Assembly (NCBI RefSeq): GCF_002259595.1
Contig: NZ_MWWU01000004.1
Location: 57,548 to 121,547 of the forward strand
DNA length: 64,000 nucleotides
Source: Aeriscardovia aeriphila
GTDB taxonomy: Bacteria > Actinomycetota > Actinomycetes > Actinomycetales > Bifidobacteriaceae
Reading direction: 5' to 3'
The position numbers and the translations under genes were made by a program. Under the pieces are notes generated by a model, which searched no databases, was not told where the DNA came from, and saw nothing but the letters and a program-made list of their open reading frames with translations. How positions within the stretch are numbered: position 1 is the first letter of the stretch; each line of letters starts with the position of its first letter. Positions 8,166 through 16,991 of this stretch are shown piece by piece.

Positions 8166-9086
8166 CTAGTCCCTCGAGCCAGCGACTCGTTCCTTAATGA
8201 ATTCGGCCGAGCTCTCCATCTTCGCCTTTTCCTCGGCAGTAAGCGCAAGCTCAGTCGTCGCCACAATGCCATCGCGACCAACAATAGCCGGGTAACTCAG
8301 GTAAACGCCGTAATCTTCACGGTAATGAGAGACCGGCAAAACGGTGTGAGAATCTTGGAAAACGCATGAAACGATGCGGCACGCAGCGGCAGCCACACCA
8401 TAATTCGTGTAATGCTTGCCCGAAGCGACGGCGAAACCACCCTCACGAGCGAGCTGAGCGAAATGCTCCAAATCCCAACCATTCTTCTTGGCAAGCTCAG
8501 TAATCGGCTGGTTGAGCACACCAACCGTCGACCACGCGGTGAACTGCGAATTGCCATGCTCACCCAGGTTGTAACCCGACACGGAACGAGGGTCAACACC
8601 AAGCTGCTCGCCCACGATGCGCTGCATACGCGCGGAATCGAGCAGGGTGCCCGTGCCCAGAACGTGGGAGGTCGGCAGGCCAGTGAGCTCCTGGTAGAGG
8701 GCGGTGATCACGTCCACCGGGTTGCTCACCACGACGAGCACGCCGTTAAAGCCCGAATTGCGAATATTCGCAGTGATGTCGCCGAGGGCCTTGCGCGTGT
8801 AGCGCAGTTCGGCAAAACGATCCGACTTGGACTCCATCGTCAGGCTGATTTTGCCCAGCGTGGAGATGATGATCTGTGCATCGCGCAGCTGAGACCAGTC
8901 GTTCACCGTGATGTTCACATGGTTTTCGAGGTTTGCCAGCGCGTCTTGGAAGTCGAGAGCGTCGGCGTTAACCTTCGCCTCATTGATGTCGTAGAGTGCG
9001 AGATCGTCGACCATCTGGCTGGCGATCAGTTGGTGGGCGACAGCGGCGCCCACATTTCCCATTCCAATAATGCCAATCTTTCGCAT
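8166..9086 (-). CDS. L-2-hydroxyisocaproate dehydrogenase-like NAD-dependent L-hydroxyacid dehydrogenase
   Basis: A 306-residue member of the L-lactate/malate dehydrogenase family. It starts with the nucleotide-binding loop GIIGMGNVGAAVAH and has the NPVD motif. The active-site segment GYNLGEHGNSQFTAWS (catalytic His in LGEHGNS) and the segment DRFAELRYTRKALG are much closer to the L-HicDH branch of lactobacilli than to ordinary lactate dehydrogenase. It would reduce branched 2-oxoacids or pyruvate with NADH in the cytosol, helping to reoxidise NADH. The substrate-loop length would decide which. It is the last gene before a terminator and is transcribed separately from the pilus operon or as read-through. 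Confidence 0.88.
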   Translation of the reverse strand: MRKIGIIGMGNVGAAVAHQLIASQMVDDLALYDINEAKVNADALDFQDALANLENHVNITVNDWSQLRDAQIIISTLGKISLTMESKSDRFAELRYTRKALGDITANIRNSGFNGVLVVVSNPVDVITALYQELTGLPTSHVLGTGTLLDSARMQRIVGEQLGVDPRSVSGYNLGEHGNSQFTAWSTVGVLNQPITELAKKNGWDLEHFAQLAREGGFAVASGKHYTNYGVAAAACRIVSCVFQDSHTVLPVSHYREDYGVYLSYPAIVGRDGIVATTELALTAEEKAKMESSAEFIKERVAGSRD

Positions 9087-9141
9087 ACTTCTAGTGTAGG
9101 TGCAGCTCCCGCCGGTTACACGACATTTCTCGGCGGCTTGA

Positions 9142-9149
9142 GATTATCA
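9142..9149 (-). repeat. GATTATCA element that supplies the sortase stop codon
   Basis: CTTGAGATTATCACTG. On the minus strand the element's TGA (9149-9147) is the stop codon of the sortase gene. Confidence 0.85.
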
Positions 9150-10040
9150 CTGCGCACTATGCGCCGCTGCGCTGCGACGAGAATAGCGAACCCTGCTGCG
9201 ACGAGCCGCGATACCACAGCCCACAATCATCACTGCTGCAGCAACGAGCCCGGCATACACCCAGCTCGGGTAAATGCCGTCATCGCTTTGCACCTTCGCA
9301 GCAGAATCGCTCACCCGCTCGGCGCGCACGAGCAGACGATGCGAGTTGACACCATAAGGCGTGCAGGTGAGAAGAGTGACGTAATCCTTGCCTGGAGTAA
9401 TGCCCAAATGAGTGGTGTCCTCCGGGCCGACCACCCACATTTTGTCAACGCGGTATGAGAGCTTCTCCCCCAGCACGTGAATGAAAAGGTAATCGCCTTT
9501 CTCCAACTCGTCGAGGCGCGTGAAAATCAAGGCGTTCGGCAGGCCGCGATGCCCGGCAATCACACTGTTGGAGCCTTTTCCTCCCACCGGCAGGCTGGTT
9601 CCGTACAGGTGGCCAGCGCCAGAAGAGAGGGTTTGCACGGTAGTTCCGCGGCGAATCGCCAGATTAACAGAAATTTTAGGAATCTCGAGCGTAGCAATAA
9701 CCGAGAGCGCATCTTGGGAGCCTTTCACGCTCAACTGGGACATATATTCTCGGTCGTTTTGGTAATGCTCATCGTACAAGCTCGGAATAGGAGTTTTACC
9801 CACGCTTAAGCGGTAGTTATAGTCTCGAGCTGCTTGCAACACTTTTTCTCGCTGCTCGTGGCCCAGCTTCGCGGCCGCATCATCATAGTGGGCGACGGTG
9901 GAGGCTTCATCCAATGCTGAAATCGACTGGGAAACAATCGGGTAGAGCAGCAAGCTTAAGCCTGCCAGCATGATGAGAATGGCGACGAGAGTGCGTACAG
10001 AAAAACGAGGAGATGCGTGTGGCTGAGTGCGATCAGTCAT
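9147..10040 (-). CDS. srtC: Class C (pilus-polymerising) sortase
   Basis: A 297-residue membrane transpeptidase that links pilin subunits through their LPxTG-type sorting signal. An N-terminal helix (about residues 15-37) and a C-terminal helix (about 258-280) frame the catalytic domain, the usual class C layout. The catalytic residues are visible: His in VIAGHRGLP, Cys in TLLTCTPYG and Arg in SHRLLVRA. It is the third gene of the pilus operon, with GAGGAGG seven bases before its ATG. It is separated from the backbone pilin gene by 110 bp that hold two stem-loops, which may lower its expression relative to the pilin. Stop codon provided by a dispersed GATTATCA element. Confidence 0.93.
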   Translation of the reverse strand: MTDRTQPHASPRFSVRTLVAILIMLAGLSLLLYPIVSQSISALDEASTVAHYDDAAAKLGHEQREKVLQAARDYNYRLSVGKTPIPSLYDEHYQNDREYMSQLSVKGSQDALSVIATLEIPKISVNLAIRRGTTVQTLSSGAGHLYGTSLPVGGKGSNSVIAGHRGLPNALIFTRLDELEKGDYLFIHVLGEKLSYRVDKMWVVGPEDTTHLGITPGKDYVTLLTCTPYGVNSHRLLVRAERVSDSAAKVQSDDGIYPSWVYAGLVAAAVMIVGCGIAARRSRVRYSRRSAAAHSAQ

Positions 10041-10066
10041 AACACACCTCCTCGTTTCGTGTTCAC

Positions 10067-10129
10067 CAGAGCTCAGGCCCCGCGCCTGGCTCTGAAGAAC
10101 GATCCGGACGTGGCAGAGTCACCGTCCGG
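10067..10129 (-). other. Two stem-loops between pilin and sortase genes
   Basis: CCGGACG/CGTCCGG (10104-10110 with 10123-10129) and CAGAGC/GCTCTG (10067-10072 with 10089-10094, with inner CAGGC/GCCTG). There is no T tract, so these are more likely processing or attenuation hairpins than full terminators. Confidence 0.6.
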
Positions 10130-10150
10130 GGCTCACTAGCAGTGTTCATC

Positions 10151-11848
10151 TTAAGCGCGCTTGCGAGCAAGCATCATGACGCCACCGGCGATCAAAGCGA
10201 TACCAGCGACGACGAGAACAGCAATGCCGAAGCCACCGGTACGAGGCAGGAAGCCCTTGTAGTTCTTGACGGTGACGGAACCAGCATCGACGTTGTTAAC
10301 GGTGTAGTGGATTTCGTAAGGAGTTGGCATGTCCTGACGGGCGAGCTCATCCTTCTGATCCTTGTTGGTGGCCTTCACCTCAACCTGAACGTCAGCACCC
10401 AAGCGGTTGTAGCCTTGAGGAGCGTTGACCTCGTGCAGGTAGTAAGTGCCTTCCTTCAGGCCTTCGAACACCAAGTTGCCATCAGCATCGGTGCTCACCT
10501 CGGTGAGGGTGCCTTCTGGGTTGTAATCGTAGTGGTTCTTGACTGCTGGGTCGGCGTTGAACTTGAGAGCCGAAGAGGTGTCACCCTGCTTGGTGAGGAC
10601 GGAGAAGGTTGCGTTGGCGAGCTTTTCGTTGGAGTTGCCGTCAACCTTGTTCATCACGATCTGGAAGCTGTAGAGGTAAGCGTGCTCTTCAGGGGTCTTC
10701 TCACCGTCGGAAGCCACCTGTGGGTCGTGCTGGTAGGTGACGTCGTAATCGTTGTCGTTACCAGTGGAAGCGATGATGGCCTTGTCGTTGAGGTGAGCGG
10801 TGTAGTAAACCTTCACCCACTTGCCAGCGAGCTCGAGGTTCTTCATGTTGTTCGTGGTGTCAGCGCCGGTTGGGTCGCCGAAGTTCATGGTGAGCTTCTG
10901 ACCATTCTGCTGCATTTGTGGAGCAGTGTAGGTGGAGAAGTCAGCATCCGATGCGGATGGGGCGAAGTCGGTGCCCACCTTGATGGAGTCAACCTGGTCG
11001 AAGGTCAGGCCCTCAGAGAGAGTATCGCTCATCGTGAACCAGAAGCCCTTGTAGGTGTACTGAGAAGCCCAGGAAGTAGGAATGTAGAAGGTCAGCTCGT
11101 AGTGCACGGCCGTGTTCTCGTGTGCCGTGTCAGCCTTGTGCTGGTGAGTGATCTTACCTTCGCTATCCACGTCCACAATGTTCTTGTGGCTTTCTGGAGT
11201 GGAGCTCTTCAGTTCCACGCTCACATCCTTGGAAACAGGAGTGGTAATCACGAGAGAGACTGGAGAATTGTTTTCCTTAGTGGATGGGGCTGCTGGGTCA
11301 GCAGCGGTGGTTTCCTTCACCAGGTAGAAGCCAGTGGAAGGAAGGCTTGCCTTTACAGAAAGCTTGTCGTCAGAGAGGACGAAGGCGTCCGACTTGACGG
11401 TGGATTCGATGCCCTTAGCCTCAATCTGCTTGAGAAGGGAGTCGGCGAAGGTGCGGTAGACGTTGTTGGCGTCGACATCGCTTTCCTTTTCTGCGCCGCC
11501 CAGGTAGGAGATTGCCTGCAAAACGTCAGCAGAGGACGATTCTGCGGTGATGGCCTTGCTACCGTCAACGGTGAGCTTTGCGTCGACTGCTGCTGCTCGT
11601 ACGGCGTCGTCGTAGCCGGTGTTGATGCTCAGCTGGTAGGAATCAGCAGAGTCCGAAGTAGCAGTGTTGTCGATGAGGATTGGCTCCCATGCCTCGAAGG
11701 TGCGGCCTGTGAGGTCCGTCGTGCTGGTCAGCGTCAGGCTGGGCTGTTCAGCGGCCTGTGCGCTCAGAGCGGCAGTACCGGCCATCGCGAGGGTGGCAAC
11801 GCCAGCGACCATCATGGTCACGGCTTTCTTCCACACTGTAGCTTTCAT
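10151..11848 (-). CDS. Major (backbone) pilin with isopeptide-forming fimbrial domains
   Basis: A 565-residue secreted precursor. The signal peptide (MKATVWKKAVTMMVAGVATL...SAQAA) is cut at about residue 35. The middle part (YELTFYIPTSWASQYTYKG...) fits the isopeptide-forming fimbrial D2 domain. The last domain is a SpaA/Cna-B fold with an E-box, EGTYYLHEVNAPQGYN. The cell-wall sorting signal is LPRTG followed by a hydrophobic stretch and the tail MLARKRA. A candidate pilin lysine is in TPVSKDVSVE. The start is the ATG at 11848 with GGGAGG seven bases upstream; the frame stays open further upstream but runs inside the tip gene. It starts two bases after the tip gene ends. Subunits would be polymerised by the class C sortase next door. 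Confidence 0.92.
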   Translation of the reverse strand: MKATVWKKAVTMMVAGVATLAMAGTAALSAQAAEQPSLTLTSTTDLTGRTFEAWEPILIDNTATSDSADSYQLSINTGYDDAVRAAAVDAKLTVDGSKAITAESSSADVLQAISYLGGAEKESDVDANNVYRTFADSLLKQIEAKGIESTVKSDAFVLSDDKLSVKASLPSTGFYLVKETTAADPAAPSTKENNSPVSLVITTPVSKDVSVELKSSTPESHKNIVDVDSEGKITHQHKADTAHENTAVHYELTFYIPTSWASQYTYKGFWFTMSDTLSEGLTFDQVDSIKVGTDFAPSASDADFSTYTAPQMQQNGQKLTMNFGDPTGADTTNNMKNLELAGKWVKVYYTAHLNDKAIIASTGNDNDYDVTYQHDPQVASDGEKTPEEHAYLYSFQIVMNKVDGNSNEKLANATFSVLTKQGDTSSALKFNADPAVKNHYDYNPEGTLTEVSTDADGNLVFEGLKEGTYYLHEVNAPQGYNRLGADVQVEVKATNKDQKDELARQDMPTPYEIHYTVNNVDAGSVTVKNYKGFLPRTGGFGIAVLVVAGIALIAGGVMMLARKRA

Positions 11849-11850
11849 AG

Positions 11851-14800
11851 TTAATTCCTCCCTTTCCCCATCTTTGGGGACAAATCTGAATACAGCCACG
11901 CTCCCAGGATCAACAAGATCACTGCAACGACAACTGCTATTGCTTGGCCCGGAAGCGAGCCTGTTTGCGGAAGCACGTACCACTTCTTGGTGTTGGTAAT
12001 GCTTCCAAAATCGATGTGCGCGCTATAGCTGCTCGTCTCGGCAGCAGCCTTGTCAGAGCCGTCGGCGCTCGCCTTGTCGGTGGCTGAGCCAGCCGTGTCA
12101 GCGCTTGTCGTGGCATCTGCTGCTAGGGCGGCGCTCACTCCAATATGCGCGCTGGTGTGAGTGGTGACGTCGAGAGAGAAGGTTTCCGAGGTGGCCAAAT
12201 AGCCTTCGGGAGCTTGCGTCTCCTCGAGCGTGTAGTTACCCCATGGCAGGCCGGTGACCGAGAAGATTCCGTCCCTCTCGTCCTCGTCGCACAGAACGCC
12301 TTCCTTACTGGTGGTCACGCTCACTTCACCGTCGTGCTTGTCGCTGCTCGTTTCTGGAGCAACAGCCTCGCATGCATGAGCAGAACCCGCGTCAGAACCC
12401 GAACCCGAACCCGCGTCAGCGCTCTTGCCCGTTGCGTCCACCACGTTCCACACCAACACTTCGTGGTGCGTCACGCCGGTAGCAGCGTCGGTATAGTTGC
12501 GCTTCATGGTGAGCTTCCAGTGCGAACCTGGCAGAAGAGTTCCCTTATCGTCGCTCTTCTTCCACGTTGCGCTGCCTGGTTTCTCGGAGTTCTTGAGATT
12601 ACCCAGAACGATATTCGTCAACTTCTCTTGAGCATTGTTAATCTCAAAGTCGGTTGGCTTGGCCGCGAGCTCATAGCCGGTGGGGGCTTGGGTTTCGCTC
12701 AAGCGGTAGAAGCCGTTGAGCAAGCCGGTGACCCTAAAGTTGCCCGGTTCACCGCTACTTTCCGTCACGCTCAACACACCCTGATTACCAAAACCAGATT
12801 CGCTATCCACTGTGGTGTAGCTGGAATCGGTGTACTTGGTAATCGACCACGTGGAGCCTGCCAGAAGCGAGTTATCCGTGCTGCTCACCTTGTTCCACGA
12901 CACTGAAGTAGGAGTATCGATGAAGGCGATCGGAGAGTTATTGTTATCTGCCAGCACCGAGCTATCAGCACCGGACGTGTCACCTGCATCGGTAACGCTC
13001 AACTGGCCGTTGACGATGCTGAAGCGGCGAGGGGTGCTGCTCAGTGCATAGCCGTTGGGAGCGAGGGTTTCCTCGACGGTGTAGTCGCCATCTTGCAAAC
13101 CAGCGACGCTGACATGGCCCGGCTGAGCGTTCATATCGGCGAGAACCGGAAGCCCAGAGATCACGCACAGAATCGTTCCCTTCGTGCCGTTAGCAGCAGT
13201 CACAGTAATGGTGGTGATGCCCGGAGCAACAGCATGCACTGCGCCAGTCTGTGGGTCAACAGTAGCCACAGCAGTATCAGAACTCGTCCACAACGCTCCT
13301 TGCAGCGGGCTGCCATTCTTCACAGCTCCCATCATCTGGTTTTGGCCCACGAACATCATGGTCGAACCGGTGATGCGAATGCCCTTGCTTGGAGGGTCCT
13401 GAACGGTGACGAGAATGCTGGTGCTCTTCTTGCCCGCAGTTGCGCTGATGGTGGTTTGACCAGGGGTTTTGGCCACCACATTGCCTGCGTAGTTGACGGT
13501 TGCCACGGTAGGGTCGGAAGATTTCCACGTCGCCTGAATGTTGGACACGGAATCTGGACTGACCTTGTGGCCTAGGGAGATGACTTGCCCGGAGTACAGG
13601 CCGATTTCGCCGTTGACTAGCTTGTCACTGGTAATCTCGATGGATTCGACTGCTGCAGAGCAGGGGTTCGTATGTGTAATGGTGTTGCTGCCTTGGGAGA
13701 GCACAGTTACTGGCCAGGTCGGGTCGATGGTGTAACTGCCTTTCGAGCTACCGTTGTTGTCCCAGTGTCCGTCCTTGAGCCCAGGGGTATCAGTAAACAC
13801 CGCATACCCAATGCTGGCAGGTTTTTCAATGGTGTAGGAAACCCAACCAGCGCACGCTTCCTGCATCGGCTGAGCCTGCGTCGTCCACGTAGTGCCGTCA
13901 ACAGTGTAGTGGATGTAATAGCTTGGCCAGTTGGTGCGCGACTTTTGGTAGTACAGCGTCACTTGGTTTTCCGGCTGGCTGGCCTGGGCAGGGTTGCCGA
14001 CCTGGATGGCGAGCTGGGTGGTGTAGTTGTTGTATTCGGCGGTGATAATCACCATGCCTTCGCTGATCGCCGTCACTTCACCGTTTTGGTTGACGCTGGC
14101 AATCTGAGGGTCGGAGCTGCTCCACTTGGCCACGGAAGGGTCGGTGTAGCCGTCAGTCCAGTGGAAAAGCATCTGCTGGGTAGTGCCCGGAAGCATGAAT
14201 TTCGAGCCGTCGATGCACATCACGTCGGGGTCGACCTTGACTGGCCCGTCACCCAACACGTTGTACATAACAACAGCCTTCTTATCGCCGGCACGGGCGG
14301 TCAGAGTTGCCATACCGTGGGCAATAGCGTGAACAGTGCCATCGGGCTCGACTACGGCGACATTGGTGTCGGAGCTCACCCAACTAATGGGCTCGTCGGG
14401 GAGGAGCTCGTGGTTTTGCCCTTCGACACTGGCATGTGCGTGGGTTGTTGCTCCCACTTTGCCTTGCTTATCGTCAATAGTTGCGCTAACCGAAGAGATG
14501 GTGCGGGTCGAGTCGGTGACGGTCCACTCTTCGCCCGTCGTAGTGTTGGTCACCTTCCAGGTCGCCCCGGCCAAGAGTTTCGCATGATTATCAGCATCGG
14601 CCTTGTACCAGGACACATGGTTCTCCTGGTCGGCGATGTAGTGGAAGCCGTCAGCGCTCACACCGTCACCGGGTACTTCATTGACGTCGTTACCGGTGAG
14701 TGTGGTGGTCACTTCGTAAATATTCGTGTTCACCAAATAGCCTTCAGGGGCTGTGGTTTCCTTCACGAAGTAAGTAGCGTTAGGGCGCAGGCCTTGCACG

Positions 14801-16485
14801 AGCAGGTGGCCTTGCTCGGAGCTCCAGTCGTTTTCACCGTTATCAGTGACGGAAAGAAGCGCGGTGCCGTTGCTTTCAGCAGATTCACGGGTGGTGTAAA
14901 TATTCCACGAGGAGCCAGGCAGAAGCTGGATGCCACTGTCGTCCGTCTTGCGCCATTCGATAGAAGAACAGGTGTTAGCCACTGCGCCCGACCATGGCAG
15001 AACATGGCGTTCCTCATCCATGTCGAGCACGGAAGCGCTGACCACTCCCCCGACCTTTTGTGAGGCTGGGGTAGGCGTGTTCATCAGGTAGTTGCCCGTC
15101 ACCCACACACGCCCGTTGGTGGTGACGTGGTCGTCAAAGTTGCCGTGAGGAACGATCACCGAGCCCAGGAGGGCCGCCGCTGGGTCGTCGCTGCTGGTCA
15201 AGCCGTTGTTCGCGCTCGCGTTGGTGGTTTTTCCGCCGTATATCGTGAGATTATCAGCGTCGACGAAGTTCCACAGCAGTTTTTGGCCGACCTGTGCGTA
15301 CAGGTCTTGGATGGCAGATGGCACGGAGTCGGAGTAACCGTTGCCGATTTGCGTGCCATCCCACCACACACGCCAGCCGTTATGCCAGGAGATGTTCTTT
15401 CCCCTGACATTGAGAACAACGGAGGCGTTTTCAGGGATGTTGGAGAAGCTCAGGTCCAAACCGCGGTAACCGTCAGAGTTAAGCTGATCGGCAGTGAGAG
15501 AGAACACTTGCAGTTTCGAAGCACCATCTCCAGTGAGGTAGAGTACTTTTTCTGCGTTTGCTGGGTTTTGTGGGCCGTCGAAGTGCAGAGCATACGAGAT
15601 TTTTGGCTCTTTAACTCCGTCTGCTGAGCTGTAGTTGTACTTGTAGTACGTCACATCTTCAGCAGGAGCGATTCCGGTGGTGGCGAAGCCGTTCGCGGTG
15701 AGATCTTTGAGGGAAGTCGATAGCGTAATGACCTCATCGTCGGCATTCGTCAGGTCTTGTGTTTTTCCAGCGAGCACCACATGGGAGAGCGGATTGGCAT
15801 CGTTGAAGGTCAACGGGCCATTCTTGGCGGTGTACTGGCGCAGAGATGGGGTGCCTTTCTTGCCCCACACATCGGTACTCGAGCCGGCCACGAGAGCATT
15901 AAACAAGTGATTGTTGTTTCCCTCAGAATCACCAGTTTTGATGCCCATACCAGCGTTCCATGCTTGCACATGGGTGACAGGACCATCAGAGGCTTGTGCA
16001 TTGCGCGAAAGTGTGTTCGTCTTTCCGCCGACTGCGAGGATGGTCGAACCATCGTCTGGCAAGTACTGTGAACCGAAGGAAACGATGCCAAAAGTGAAGA
16101 AGCCTTTGAGCGGGTTGGCGATCAGATCACCAGACACCAGTGTCGTTCCCTCTGCTTCCGCCGCGTATGAGCCATTCGGACCGGTTGCAGAATCCCAGTT
16201 CATATTCTCGAGATTTCCGATCACCATGTCTTTACCCACATAAGTTGCAACATGGTGATCTTTGGAGTCGAGGGTGCCGCTGGTATCGATGTTCATATGC
16301 AGCTCTTCGCTGGAATCGCACAGGGCTCCAAGAACGGTATCGGCATTGGCATAGTTGACGAAAGTAGCGCAGGAAAGTGCAATAACTGAGAGAGCGGCCA
16401 GAAGGGAATGACCTTTCTCACGAAGGGTTTTGCAAACGGATGCATTCAAGAAGTTGCGAGGGGTACTACTGTGATGCATGCACAC
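11851..16485 (-). CDS. Large pilus-tip adhesin (choice-of-anchor A, SpaA, Ig-like and starch-binding-like modules, LPQTG)
   Basis: A 1544-residue surface protein. Order of parts: signal peptide (about 25-48, ...FVNYANAD); choice-of-anchor A domain (about 50-450, ending DADNLTIYGG and GRVWVTGNY); SpaA domain (about 510-600, E-box ATYFVKETTAPEGY). A second SpaA domain starts at about 622. Inside it, at about 662-1110, sits a block of Big_2-type Ig-like domains (motifs WVSSDTNVAVV, WSSSDPQIASV, WKSSDPTVATV, WTSSDTAVATV). Between the second and third Ig-like repeat, at about 838-942, is a segment with YYIHYTVDGTTWT and DNNGSSKGSY, close in pattern to CBM25/26 starch-binding modules. The SpaA fold resumes at about 1115 (GDYTVEETLAPNGY). 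Two further SpaA domains follow, then LPQTG (1505-1509) and a membrane helix. Start is GTG 16485, or ATG 16479, after AAAGGAG. It heads the pilus operon. Confidence 0.85.
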   Translation of the reverse strand: MCMHHSSTPRNFLNASVCKTLREKGHSLLAALSVIALSCATFVNYANADTVLGALCDSSEELHMNIDTSGTLDSKDHHVATYVGKDMVIGNLENMNWDSATGPNGSYAAEAEGTTLVSGDLIANPLKGFFTFGIVSFGSQYLPDDGSTILAVGGKTNTLSRNAQASDGPVTHVQAWNAGMGIKTGDSEGNNNHLFNALVAGSSTDVWGKKGTPSLRQYTAKNGPLTFNDANPLSHVVLAGKTQDLTNADDEVITLSTSLKDLTANGFATTGIAPAEDVTYYKYNYSSADGVKEPKISYALHFDGPQNPANAEKVLYLTGDGASKLQVFSLTADQLNSDGYRGLDLSFSNIPENASVVLNVRGKNISWHNGWRVWWDGTQIGNGYSDSVPSAIQDLYAQVGQKLLWNFVDADNLTIYGGKTTNASANNGLTSSDDPAAALLGSVIVPHGNFDDHVTTNGRVWVTGNYLMNTPTPASQKVGGVVSASVLDMDEERHVLPWSGAVANTCSSIEWRKTDDSGIQLLPGSSWNIYTTRESAESNGTALLSVTDNGENDWSSEQGHLLVQGLRPNATYFVKETTAPEGYLVNTNIYEVTTTLTGNDVNEVPGDGVSADGFHYIADQENHVSWYKADADNHAKLLAGATWKVTNTTTGEEWTVTDSTRTISSVSATIDDKQGKVGATTHAHASVEGQNHELLPDEPISWVSSDTNVAVVEPDGTVHAIAHGMATLTARAGDKKAVVMYNVLGDGPVKVDPDVMCIDGSKFMLPGTTQQMLFHWTDGYTDPSVAKWSSSDPQIASVNQNGEVTAISEGMVIITAEYNNYTTQLAIQVGNPAQASQPENQVTLYYQKSRTNWPSYYIHYTVDGTTWTTQAQPMQEACAGWVSYTIEKPASIGYAVFTDTPGLKDGHWDNNGSSKGSYTIDPTWPVTVLSQGSNTITHTNPCSAAVESIEITSDKLVNGEIGLYSGQVISLGHKVSPDSVSNIQATWKSSDPTVATVNYAGNVVAKTPGQTTISATAGKKSTSILVTVQDPPSKGIRITGSTMMFVGQNQMMGAVKNGSPLQGALWTSSDTAVATVDPQTGAVHAVAPGITTITVTAANGTKGTILCVISGLPVLADMNAQPGHVSVAGLQDGDYTVEETLAPNGYALSSTPRRFSIVNGQLSVTDAGDTSGADSSVLADNNNSPIAFIDTPTSVSWNKVSSTDNSLLAGSTWSITKYTDSSYTTVDSESGFGNQGVLSVTESSGEPGNFRVTGLLNGFYRLSETQAPTGYELAAKPTDFEINNAQEKLTNIVLGNLKNSEKPGSATWKKSDDKGTLLPGSHWKLTMKRNYTDAATGVTHHEVLVWNVVDATGKSADAGSGSGSDAGSAHACEAVAPETSSDKHDGEVSVTTSKEGVLCDEDERDGIFSVTGLPWGNYTLEETQAPEGYLATSETFSLDVTTHTSAHIGVSAALAADATTSADTAGSATDKASADGSDKAAAETSSYSAHIDFGSITNTKKWYVLPQTGSLPGQAIAVVVAVILLILGAWLYSDLSPKMGKGRN
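14043..15256. repeat. Three GATTATCA octamers inside the tip adhesin gene
   Basis: Exact octamers at 14043-14050 (TGATAATC), 14586-14593 and 15249-15256 (GATTATCA; the last two continue AGC). The first may be chance. All are in frame and harmless to the protein. Confidence 0.6.
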
Positions 16486-16601
16486 CCCATCTCCTTTGAA
16501 TACAGTTTTCCCCGGGCAATGAATACACTGATTTCGCAGGGAATAGCCCCTATGGCATCACTGCCACAAGAAGAAAAACTCTGCCTACACCAATGAGAAT
16601 A

Positions 16602-16608
16602 CCCCCCC
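16602..16608 (-). repeat. G7 homopolymer in the pilus operon leader
   Basis: Seven C on the plus strand (G7 in the transcript) about 115 bp before the tip adhesin start. A 73-codon frame (16667 to 16446, minus) runs through it and overlaps the adhesin start. Shifts in tract length would change which upstream frame leads toward the adhesin start. Confidence 0.6.
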
Positions 16609-16755
16609 GCAATGCGGATCAAGGGAGAATTTACGATCGAATTATTTATTCTTGCAAACGTAGTCAACAGATTTGAGACGAGAGTAGCTTTTCTTTCCGT
16701 GAAACACGATTTCCAAAATACGGAAAGTTGTTATACCGCCGGCGTGTCGAGGAGA

Positions 16756-16772
16756 AATTGTGAGCGCTCACA
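16756..16772. promoter_or_regulatory. LacI-family operator upstream of the pilus operon
   Basis: AATTGTGAGCGCTCACA contains the perfect 14-bp palindrome TGTGAGCGCTCACA (16759-16772). It matches 17 of 20 bases of the ideal symmetric lac operator. On the minus strand it lies between a TTGACA hexamer (16798-16793) and a TATAAC hexamer (16735-16730), so a bound LacI-type repressor would block pilus transcription. No lacI gene is in the window. Confidence 0.65.
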
Positions 16773-16866
16773 CACTTTCTCAGTAAAACCGTTGTCAATC
16801 AGCCATCAATATAACTACCGATCAGCGCTGGAGAACACCAAAATGGCTCGGGGTGATGAGGTACCG

Positions 16867-16880
16867 TGATAATCTCAAGT
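16867..16880 (-). repeat. GATTATCA element (single copy)
   Basis: TGATAATCTCAAGT lies in the 506-bp gap between the MFS gene and the pilus operon. Confidence 0.8.
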
Positions 16881-16991
16881 GATGTTGCTATTTTCTTCGG
16901 CTATTCGAAGATTTTAATTTTCGATGAAATTATTCATAGGTTAATCAATAACAGCGATGGCAACGTTCTATTCGCATACGCGAATCTGCGA

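Noticed and set aside
13672..15063. Long plus-strand frame (463 codons) opposite the tip adhesin
   Set aside because: It is the antisense shadow of a gene with clear domain structure; several such long shadows occur opposite GC-rich genes in this window.
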